A stretch of 12,556 bases of DNA from Sanchytrium tribonematis (taxonomy: Eukaryota > Sanchytriomycota > Sanchytriomycetes > Sanchytriales > Sanchytriaceae): contig JADGIG010000212.1 in assembly GCA_018985235.1 (NCBI GenBank), forward strand, positions 1 to 12,556, in the 5' to 3' direction. Shown here in pieces: positions 6,684-12,556 of this stretch. The position numbers and the translations under genes are program-made. Every line of letters begins with the position of its first letter. The stretch's first letter is position 1. Below the pieces are notes generated by a model, which worked only from the letters and a program-made list of their open reading frames with translations, ran no database searches and was not told the DNA's origin.

Positions 6684-7166
6684 ATGACAAAGGAGGTACA
6701 GCTGGCATCTGTGAATCTTTATGGGGAAGCCATAACTATGAAAATTCCTAAACAATACTATTCTATTGCACAAATAAGACAAGTCCCTGATAATCAAGAA
6801 GTTTATGTATATGAGGATGACAGTATTATTATCGAGCTGTTAGAATGTGCCGAGAAAAATACTGCTACAGAAGCTATCAGTTTTCATTTTGACGTCATAA
6901 AAGAGGATAATGAAGCAACTGATTCAAAAGTGGATCTATTGGAAGAAATCGCGGTTCCGATAATCGAACAGGGTGGTTTCGGGGCCGTATTAATCGGACA
7001 TCAAGTGGTAAATGAGAAAGAAATTGAAATGGGGATTGTTATGCTGAGGATTCATAATGTAGAAACGGATATAGTGATTACTTGGCATTCCAAGGAAGTC
7101 TCCAGGGATGTTTTAATGCAATTTGCTGAATCAATGGTGATCAATGACTGGAATTTATTTCAGTAA
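6684..7166 (+). CDS. MOG1: Mog1 / Ran guanine nucleotide release factor
   Basis: A 160-residue Mog1-fold protein. Diagnostic segments are L-Y-G-E-A-I-T (12-18), the very conserved I-R-Q-V-P-D-N-Q-E-V-Y-V (31-42), S-I-I-I-E-L-L-E (47-54) and the C-terminal D-W-N-L-F (155-159). Mog1 binds the Ran GTPase in the nucleus, stimulates nucleotide release and supports nuclear protein import. It is shorter than yeast Mog1 (218) and human RANGRF (186) because of compact loops, not truncation: both ends align with the family. The ATG at 6684 gives the expected short lead before the first strand. The last 26 bp overlap the 3' coding end of the convergent acyltransferase gene. Confidence 0.92.
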   Translation: MTKEVQLASVNLYGEAITMKIPKQYYSIAQIRQVPDNQEVYVYEDDSIIIELLECAEKNTATEAISFHFDVIKEDNEATDSKVDLLEEIAVPIIEQGGFGAVLIGHQVVNEKEIEMGIVMLRIHNVETDIVITWHSKEVSRDVLMQFAESMVINDWNLFQ

Positions 7167-8577
7167 ATCGTTTTCTCTTCCATTGACCATCTAAATAGTT
7201 TTTGGCTCTCTTTTCAAATTCAAAGTGTAGAAAGGAAGCTAAACCAACTTGAGCAAGTAATATCAGCCAAACTTGAAAGTAATTTGTAACCATTGGCACA
7301 AATTTATAATGAATTAAGATATTATAAATAACCAATGTGGTGTGATGAGATAGATAAAGTGCAAAAGAGATTGTCCCTAGAAATTTAAATAATTTCAAGC
7401 TTAAAAACTTTTTCCAAAGAAAACTTTGATTCAAAAGCATGATTAACGCTATTGCGAAATAAGTCATATGTCTTGTAGTAAGTTTAAGATCTGATATAAA
7501 TTGCAGATCTTCATCCACAAACACCCAATATACGCAGTTCAGTAAAGCAAATAATGTTGCAAGATCTACCACAATTTTTATCACTTTGCTTTTAATATCA
7601 ACCCATGAAAAAACCTTGTAGACCAAAACTCCCAAAAAAAAGGAATAAAAAATTGCTATAGATCTGGAAGTACCAAGCAAATCATTATCAACTGCAAAAT
7701 AACCGAGGAATGCAAAACATTCAAATGTAAATAGCGACCAAGAAATTGGAAAATATCTAATCGAGATAAACATGATTAAATTCATGAGCAACTCGACGCT
7801 GAGAGACCAACTAGGTCCATTGCAAACCGAAATGTATCCAGTTGGATGTGGAATAAATGACCAAATATGAGTAAGCGAAATACACTTTGCAAAATCAGCA
7901 ACAATTAATTCTTCTTTCTTCTTAGTATTAAAGTGCAAAATATAGTAACTTGATACTGCTACGTAGCATAGTTCTGTCACAACATGTAGCGGGAAAAATC
8001 TAGTTAATCTATTCATAATTAGTGTATAAATATTATTGCTTCGCTTTTCATTCCAATAAACTTTTGCCATTATAAAGCCAGAGAGTACAACAAATACTTC
8101 CACCATGGTGTATCCGTACCATTTGATTAAAAATGAAAGAGATCCATTACTTGTTTGTATTGAGGTAAACATATCCGGACCTATGTAGTCCTCTGTAAAT
8201 AGGTGGTGGGAAGCAATTATCAAACTAGCTATGCCTCTGAGTGCGTCTAACTGTAGTAACCTGTCATCTTCTGAAGACACTTCTCTGCTACCAAGTAGGA
8301 TTTCAGAAAAACGAATACCAAGAGTTTTTCTAATTAAATTCATACCTCTTGTCAGTGTTGTTTGGAGAACAGTCCAATAACCAAAAATTAAGTCGTATTC
8401 CTTTATAAACCAGCAAAATTTTGCTGTTGTCATAAGAATAACGATCCACATGGGTATTTCAAACCAAACGTAAAATATTAGGCTCATCATCATTAATATT
8501 ATGAAGTATCCGTATAACTGCACGAAGTTATAATTCGGCATAGATGAACCATCTAATGGGAGGTATTGGTAGGACAT
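7141..8577 (-). CDS. OafA-like membrane acyltransferase (acyltransferase 3 family)
   Basis: A 478-residue polytopic membrane protein with about 10-12 hydrophobic segments. Acyl_transf_3 motifs appear in order: L-D-A-L-R-G-I-A-S (110-118) followed by the catalytic-type His pair (124-125), F-V-V-L-S-G-F (162-168), R-L-T-R-F-F-P-L-H (190-198), W-S-L-S-V-E (257-262), and a C-terminal F-L-G-T-I-S-F-A-L-Y-L-S-H-H (399-412). Residues 1-105 are an extra N-terminal part with two or three membrane helices, not typical of bacterial OafA. Family members move acyl (often acetyl) groups onto sugars, lipids or peptides across a membrane; the substrate here is unknown. It could modify cell-surface glycans, but nothing in the sequence links it to the GT31 gene. 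The stop lies inside the Mog1 gene on the other strand. The ORP gene lies 158 bp upstream on the same strand. Confidence 0.9.
   Translation of the reverse strand: MSYQYLPLDGSSMPNYNFVQLYGYFIILMMMSLIFYVWFEIPMWIVILMTTAKFCWFIKEYDLIFGYWTVLQTTLTRGMNLIRKTLGIRFSEILLGSREVSSEDDRLLQLDALRGIASLIIASHHLFTEDYIGPDMFTSIQTSNGSLSFLIKWYGYTMVEVFVVLSGFIMAKVYWNEKRSNNIYTLIMNRLTRFFPLHVVTELCYVAVSSYYILHFNTKKKEELIVADFAKCISLTHIWSFIPHPTGYISVCNGPSWSLSVELLMNLIMFISIRYFPISWSLFTFECFAFLGYFAVDNDLLGTSRSIAIFYSFFLGVLVYKVFSWVDIKSKVIKIVVDLATLFALLNCVYWVFVDEDLQFISDLKLTTRHMTYFAIALIMLLNQSFLWKKFLSLKLFKFLGTISFALYLSHHTTLVIYNILIHYKFVPMVTNYFQVWLILLAQVGLASFLHFEFEKRAKNYLDGQWKRKRFTEINSSH
7154..7159 (-). terminator. AATAAA poly(A) signal in the last codons of the acyltransferase gene
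   Basis: AATAAA on the reverse strand lies 10 nt before the TGA stop (7141-7143), within the coding sequence and antisense to Mog1. With usual spacing, cleavage would fall just past the stop. Confidence 0.4.
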
Positions 8578-8735
8578 TTCTCCGTTGTACTGGAAGATAA
8601 CTTTATGAACAGAACAGACAAATTGCTGTTATATGATTGGACAGAAATTCTGTGATGTCTGCAATTTTCTTGGCGATGGATTGGTACAAGAGTCGTTTAC
8701 CAAAAAAGTGCTTAGAATCTATTTTTCGGACTAGT
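8578..8735. other. 158-bp spacer between ORP and acyltransferase
   Basis: Upstream (promoter/leader) region of the acyltransferase and 3' flank of ORP, both on the reverse strand. A reverse-strand frame stays open across 8603-8735, but its only ATG lies inside ORP, so I do not call it a gene. No RNA gene or repeat is visible. Confidence 0.4.
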
Positions 8736-8740
8736 TTATT
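8735..8740 (-). terminator. AATAAA poly(A) signal containing the ORP stop
   Basis: On the reverse strand the TAA stop (8736-8738) is the centre of AATAAA, as in the GT31 and pyridoxal kinase genes. Confidence 0.55.
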
Positions 8741-11294
8741 CAAAAAGCTTAGGACACTCTTTCCAATCTTGTTCTTCTCGTCTTTTCCAATAATCACCAG
8801 TAAATGTCCATTCCATCTGCCCAGTTAGTTTATTTTGCTCCAATTTAAACCATTTTGGTGAATAGGTACCATTGGACTCCTCCAATTGCTTTCTTCTAGC
8901 TCGTTGAAGCTCCTCGAGACGTTGCTTCTCCAAATTTGCATCGTCATACCTTCCTTCTTCCATGGCTCTTTGATCTGGCCGCCAGCGGCAATCTGTAGGA
9001 CAAAGAAAAGGTTTCAACTCTTCGTTGAGTTCGTTCAATTTGATTGCAAATGGAGTTAAATTAAAATCTGCGCTACTTTGCTCAGAATTGTGATACTTCC
9101 AAATTGTAGTGGATTTGCCAGTTAAATTATCATGATAGATCATGCTATCATTCCATTGTCCATCAAATGTTCCTATCAGATTATCATTTTGGTAAAATTC
9201 CCCAGTGACTTTCATGTAGCCCTGCATTCTCCATCCTGCACCATGATAGTGAAGAATTACTTTTTTGTTGGAATTAAATTCGGTAATCTCCATATCGCCC
9301 GTGTGATCAATGTACATTTTCCCTAAAAGCAAATTATTCACTGATGTGGTCACTTTTTGATAAGTAAATTCCTTTACGATGCTTCCATTTTGAAGCTTAA
9401 TGCGATTCCATCCCTTGGGGACAATATTTAGACTTGTACCTCCAAATTGACTCAAAACTTCAATTGTACCAGCAAATTCCCAAGAAACGTCACTAGACAC
9501 TGAATTTGAAAGATGACAAGCGCTAATGGGAGGATGATGACTCACTTGTTCGCTAACAAAAGAATAGTTTTGGCAATACTCAAACGTTTCTCCCAAAAGT
9601 GGATTAAATGGCTTTCCAAGCCTTCCAACAGTGCTTGCATATCCAGAAAGTGCATAGGCAGCTATATAAACAATCGAATCAATTCCTTCGTTTGACTTGA
9701 TTACGTTTGCAGCTTGGTCGAGTAAATTGACATACTCAATTTCCTCGCAAGTTCTCTGCAGCAAGCTTATAGGTTCGTTAAAAAACACAGGCAAAGTTAT
9801 TCGCGTCAAATCTTGCCCTATGGCATCCTTTAAAAGTTTAATGATTGAATACTTGATGGGTTTGTGAGTAATTGGTAAATGTGCCCTAGGGAACGCAGGA
9901 TAGCCTGAAACGGCCACCAAATGCGAATTTGCATCAAAAAATTCATCATCGGATGACACATCAGAATCCGGATTCGACTGCAGAGTTTCTGACGATTTTG
10001 CATCAAAATTTTGAGAATCTTGAAAATCCTTGATCTCTGTAATCTTCCTAGATAAGGAATCTGATGGCATTAAAGGTGTCAAATGATTCATTCTTTCTCT
10101 TTCAAGTTCGCTTGAGTTGTAATGATGCCTTTGCTCATACGCGTCTATTAAATTTTTAAGGCTTGACTCTAGTTGGCTTAATATTTGAGCATATTTGCTA
10201 TCATTATTTGTTTTCAATAATAAAATATAATGTTCCACTTGTGCCTGATAGTTGGAGATGGCCATCGTTATTTTGGAGATATCATTGACTTCGACCTTTT
10301 CGTTTGTATTATGATCCTTAACATTTGAAATTTCGCTAGAAGCCAGCTCATCCTTGGCAATTTTTTGAGCATGAAGAATATGAAGCACCCATTTTTGGGC
10401 CTCACTTGGGTATTCTGCCTTGAGATGCCATTTTACACGCTTAGTTGAAATGGTAAATTTTCTGACATCATGTACATCAGGGACACATTTAATATTAATA
10501 AGAGGAAATTTCCCGCGAATGTGATTATGCGACTTGTTTTTCTTATAGTAAATCATATCGTTGTGAAGTATAAGCCATCTAGGTTGATAACCGGTAGCTA
10601 AATTGACGTATTTGAGAACGACACCACTTGTATTGAGTTGAGGTGATAGTTTTGGAACAATTTCCATTTGTTTTTTTAATAAAGCTGCCATTTCTTTGTC
10701 TGTCGTTGAGTTTTTCAGCAAGTCAATTGGTAACAAGCCTTGGTCATTTCGAATCAGAGGGTCGCAAAATGGCAATATGTGTTGCAGAATTGGAACTTGA
10801 TGATTGATAATACATACGTGTAGTAAGGTTTGTCCTTTGTAAATTTGATTAAAATCAAAAGAAGCGATACATTTGGGGGTTAGCAGCTGCTTCACCTGAT
10901 GAAGTTGTCCCATTTGAATGTAGCTATGGAACTGTTGAATGACATGGAGTTGAAATGCATTCTGCTGATTTAATATAGATTGTTTAATAGTGATTCCAAG
11001 TACAGAATCATCACAATAATCAATAGCCAACCTTGTTTCTACATTTCGAAGTGCGTCATGAATATCGAAATTGTATAAGTGAGGTATAATATTTAACTTT
11101 TTCTGCATAACGGCTAAATGTAGTAAACTATTTCCTTTTTCATCCTGATCGTTCACATGATCTGAAAACTGCTTTAGCATTTGGATAAATTTATCTTGTG
11201 TACAAAGCACAAGTGCTAGGTGTAATAAGTTTGGCTGATAATCTGTAATAGGTTGATTATCCTTCAGCTTCTGAGTTAAGATAAATGAATCCAT
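8736..11294 (-). CDS. Oxysterol-binding protein, ankyrin-PH-FFAT-ORD type (Osh1/Osh2, ORP1L-like)
   Basis: An 852-residue lipid-transfer protein with the complete long-ORP layout. Residues about 20-205 are ankyrin repeats (several N-x-L-L-H-L-A, G-x-T-L-L-H-V). Residues about 221-312 are a PH domain ending in a W-V-L-H helix. A coiled-coil stretch lies near 335-400. An acidic stretch leads into the FFAT-like motif D-D-E-F-F-D-A-N (449-456), which binds VAP in the ER. The ORD runs from about 475 to the end, with P-F-N-P-L-L-G-E-T-F-E (562-572), the signature E-Q-V-S-H-H-P-P (582-589) and the C-terminal W-R-P-D-Q-R (771-776). Such proteins exchange sterol for PI4P at ER contacts with Golgi, vacuole or plasma membrane; the signature His pair binds PI4P. 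It is a single uninterrupted reading frame. The upstream Nudix gene ends only 22 bp before the ATG, so the promoter must overlap that gene. Confidence 0.95.
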   Translation of the reverse strand: MDSFILTQKLKDNQPITDYQPNLLHLALVLCTQDKFIQMLKQFSDHVNDQDEKGNSLLHLAVMQKKLNIIPHLYNFDIHDALRNVETRLAIDYCDDSVLGITIKQSILNQQNAFQLHVIQQFHSYIQMGQLHQVKQLLTPKCIASFDFNQIYKGQTLLHVCIINHQVPILQHILPFCDPLIRNDQGLLPIDLLKNSTTDKEMAALLKKQMEIVPKLSPQLNTSGVVLKYVNLATGYQPRWLILHNDMIYYKKNKSHNHIRGKFPLINIKCVPDVHDVRKFTISTKRVKWHLKAEYPSEAQKWVLHILHAQKIAKDELASSEISNVKDHNTNEKVEVNDISKITMAISNYQAQVEHYILLLKTNNDSKYAQILSQLESSLKNLIDAYEQRHHYNSSELERERMNHLTPLMPSDSLSRKITEIKDFQDSQNFDAKSSETLQSNPDSDVSSDDEFFDANSHLVAVSGYPAFPRAHLPITHKPIKYSIIKLLKDAIGQDLTRITLPVFFNEPISLLQRTCEEIEYVNLLDQAANVIKSNEGIDSIVYIAAYALSGYASTVGRLGKPFNPLLGETFEYCQNYSFVSEQVSHHPPISACHLSNSVSSDVSWEFAGTIEVLSQFGGTSLNIVPKGWNRIKLQNGSIVKEFTYQKVTTSVNNLLLGKMYIDHTGDMEITEFNSNKKVILHYHGAGWRMQGYMKVTGEFYQNDNLIGTFDGQWNDSMIYHDNLTGKSTTIWKYHNSEQSSADFNLTPFAIKLNELNEELKPFLCPTDCRWRPDQRAMEEGRYDDANLEKQRLEELQRARRKQLEESNGTYSPKWFKLEQNKLTGQMEWTFTGDYWKRREEQDWKECPKLFE

Positions 11295-11316
11295 AATATA
11301 AAACAGGGGAAAATAA

Positions 11317-12183
11317 TCAGGATTTATTTGGTAATGGCGGAGCCAAGTCGGAACTGAGATTCCTTCGAAGAGACTCTACTATTTCCACATAATCTTGGTC
11401 TGAATCCGGAGTTACTATGCCATGGCGAATTAAAAAATCAATAACTACAAGAGCACAGTTTGGTTTGAATTGGTCAGTCAAAATAAGATCTTGAACTTTC
11501 TCTATTGGCAAAAGCATGAATTCTTCTACCTCTCCATCGTTTGGCCTGGGATTGAAACTAATTGGAAGCTCAAGATCATAGCAATATTGTGTTTCTGGAC
11601 AATATCCTAAGTCTCCAAGTAGAAAATAAGAGATTAACCCTACCGAAGTTGCTCTTTCAGCTAAAGATTGCGGGATACTAGCTTCCTCTTCGCACTCTCG
11701 TAAGACAGCATCCTTAATTTTTTGGCCAGATGGAATTCCTCCTGCCGCTACCTGATCCATGAACCCTGGCCATGTTTGTTTATTTTTCGACCTTTTCGCA
11801 ACCCACATCTTGATGCAGCCATCCTCAACCATATAGCCATTAATGTGTACTCCATAAGTTCGAAGTCCAAATAACCCACTTCCACTTCTTTCTATTGTAC
11901 CAAGAAATTTTTGTCTTGAGTAAATCGGATATAGTTCGTTCCTCCACCCTTTGAGGCAAAGAAACGCTTCATCATTTCTCCATTTATCGAGTAATTGATT
12001 TAATAGCCTAATATCTTGTAAAATAATTTTGTCTGACAATATTTCTAAAGGGAGGTCCTTTTCTCTTTTTAACATTTCTACAACTTCAGGAAGGCAGTAG
12101 CCAATCTTTTCACTTTTAAACCATAAGGGGAGGGTTCCGATCTGAAATTTGGTTATGTTGCATGATTGTATGATTCTCAACAT
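11317..12183 (-). CDS. DUF4743-Nudix hydrolase, likely damaged-thiamine-diphosphate phosphatase type
   Basis: A 288-residue protein with an N-terminal DUF4743 region (about 1-105: W-F-K-S-E-K-I-G-Y-C-L-P and the Y-P-I-Y-S element) followed by a Nudix domain (about 106-255). The Nudix box lies at 148-170: G-G-I-P-S-G, then L-R-E-C-E-E-E-A-S supplies the metal-binding R-E-x-x-E-E core. The canonical first Glu of the box is Gln154. This architecture matches yeast YJR142W and the Nudix half of Schizosaccharomyces pombe Tnr3. These are reported to hydrolyse oxidised or toxic thiamine diphosphate analogues so they cannot poison TPP enzymes. The start at 12183 is supported because the first residues already align with DUF4743. 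Its start codon lies 28 bp from the divergent small membrane-protein gene. AATAAA sits in codons just before the TGA stop. Confidence 0.88.
   Translation of the reverse strand: MLRIIQSCNITKFQIGTLPLWFKSEKIGYCLPEVVEMLKREKDLPLEILSDKIILQDIRLLNQLLDKWRNDEAFLCLKGWRNELYPIYSRQKFLGTIERSGSGLFGLRTYGVHINGYMVEDGCIKMWVAKRSKNKQTWPGFMDQVAAGGIPSGQKIKDAVLRECEEEASIPQSLAERATSVGLISYFLLGDLGYCPETQYCYDLELPISFNPRPNDGEVEEFMLLPIEKVQDLILTDQFKPNCALVVIDFLIRHGIVTPDSDQDYVEIVESLRRNLSSDLAPPLPNKS
11323..11328 (-). terminator. AATAAA poly(A) signal just before the Nudix stop
   Basis: On the reverse strand AATAAA lies in frame as Asn-Lys, three bases before the TGA (11317-11319). Only 22 bp separate this gene from the ORP start. 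Confidence 0.5.
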
Positions 12184-12211
12184 TGAAAATCAAGGGGTCT
12201 GAAGCTGATAC
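12184..12211. promoter_or_regulatory. 28-bp divergent gap between Nudix and small membrane protein
   Basis: Only 28 bp lie between opposing start codons. This is too short for two independent core promoters with leaders, so transcription must start inside one or both genes unless one start codon is misplaced. Confidence 0.35.
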
Positions 12212-12469
12212 ATGACAAATGAAGATATTACACCGACTCCAAAAGGGAGGTCGTTGCGTAGACACAAGACACCAAAAGCTGCTAGAAAAGAACCCTTCGA
12301 AGATGAAGGATTTTCGGAGATCGAAAATGTAAAATTTTTTGATTTTATAACTAGTTTAATTTTAATTACAGCTGTAGTGTTTGGATGGTATATTATCATT
12401 AAATTCATCAATTTATGGGATATAGATATCATCGAATACTTCACAACTAGCACTTTGGAAAATCACTAG
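12212..12469 (+). CDS. Small single-pass membrane protein, unknown function
   Basis: An 85-residue protein that I do not recognise. Residues 1-25 are basic and polar (P-K-G-R-S-L-R-R-H-K and K-A-A-R-K). Residues 26-38 are acidic. Residues about 43-66 form one hydrophobic helix (F-I-T-S-L-I-L-I-T-A-V-V-F-G-W-Y-I-I-I). A polar tail of about 18 residues follows. There is no N-terminal signal peptide, so it is probably tail-anchored or type II with the basic part in the cytosol. It is head-to-head with the Nudix gene. An AATAAA lies 48 nt after the stop, supporting transcription in this direction. A further exon after a short intron cannot be excluded. Confidence 0.6.
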   Translation: MTNEDITPTPKGRSLRRHKTPKAARKEPFEDEGFSEIENVKFFDFITSLILITAVVFGWYIIIKFINLWDIDIIEYFTTSTLENH

Positions 12470-12554
12470 AATTTTTCTCACTATAATATGATGATACCCA
12501 CATTCCGAAAAAAATTAATAAAATTAATCCAAAATGTTTTCTTTTTTCAGCAGA
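12447..12554 (-). CDS. Possible C-terminal tail of a membrane protein (partial, right edge)
   Basis: The reverse strand is open from the window edge to a TAG at 12447-12449 (35 residues). It begins with basic residues (A-E-K-R-K-H), continues with a hydrophobic run F-G-L-I-L-L-I-F-F-G-M-W-V and ends with a polar tail, which looks like a C-terminal membrane anchor. It would overlap the convergent small gene by 23 bp, in line with the other tail-to-tail pairs. An alternative reverse frame ends at 12524-12526 after ten codons. The stretch is AT-rich and short, so chance is possible. Confidence 0.35.
   Translation of the reverse strand, partial: SAEKRKHFGLILLIFFGMWVSSYYSEKNSSDFPKC
12517..12522 (+). 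terminator. AATAAA poly(A) signal downstream of the small membrane protein
   Basis: AATAAA lies 48 nt after the TAG stop on the same strand. It is the only + strand AATAAA in the window far from its stop. Confidence 0.4.
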
Positions 12555-12556
12555 TC

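Noticed and set aside
8603-8797. A 64-codon reverse-strand frame downstream of ORP
   Set aside because: Its ATG lies within the ORP coding sequence in another frame, and no family features are seen. I treat it as a shadow plus spacer.
12531-12556. Pyrimidine tract ending in CAG at the right edge, resembling a 3' splice site
   Set aside because: The one demonstrated intron here is 19 nt with a TTTAG end, and no matching donor or coding continuation is visible before the window ends.
1-12556. A functional gene cluster or novel multi-gene system
   Set aside because: The genes are unrelated housekeeping functions on both strands, as expected for a compact eukaryotic genome; nothing links their roles.

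Overview
The window is eukaryotic nuclear DNA from a compact, AT-rich genome. Proteins are read with the standard code: TAA, TAG and TGA all act as stops. The gene set is opisthokont and looks most like an early-diverging or reduced fungal lineage. Markers are an SRP40/Nopp140 nucleolar protein, an ankyrin-PH-FFAT-ORD oxysterol-binding protein of the Osh1/Osh2 (ORP1) type, a DUF4743-Nudix hydrolase, Mog1, GINS Sld5 and a B-type cyclin. A GT31-type galactosyltransferase (animal-like) and an OafA-like acyltransferase are also present. The exact lineage cannot be fixed from this sequence alone. The only intron I can demonstrate is 19 nt long, near the lower limit known for spliceosomal introns.

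Layout, left to right: a partial PHD-finger gene (-) runs off the left edge; SRP40 (+); GT31 glycosyltransferase (-); pyridoxal kinase (+); cyclin B (+, two exons); a WD-repeat protein resembling ASTRA subunit Asa1/GNB1L (+); GINS subunit Sld5 (-); Ran-binding Mog1 (+); OafA-like acyltransferase (-); Osh/ORP lipid-transfer protein (-); DUF4743-Nudix hydrolase (-); a small single-pass membrane protein of unknown function (+); and a possible partial membrane-protein tail (-) at the right edge. No gap without a gene exceeds 160 bp. I see no tRNA, rRNA, transposon, CRISPR array or other mobile element.

Gene packing is extreme. Four head-to-head pairs share upstream gaps of 145, 51, 135 and 28 bp. 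Tail-to-tail pairs are 6 bp apart (SRP40/GT31) or overlap in their coding ends (WD40/Sld5 by 9 bp, Mog1/acyltransferase by 26 bp). Same-strand neighbours are as close as 22 and 34 bp. In four genes the stop codon lies inside or runs into an AATAAA polyadenylation signal. In two more, AATAAA lies in the last codons before the stop.

The genes do not form a pathway. They are mostly core cell functions: ribosome biogenesis, cofactor salvage, mitosis, replication fork, nuclear transport, sterol transport and metabolite repair. The interesting content is the genome architecture (tiny intron, stop/poly(A) fusion, overlapping 3' ends) and a few variant motifs, not a new multi-gene system. I found no convincing novel system.
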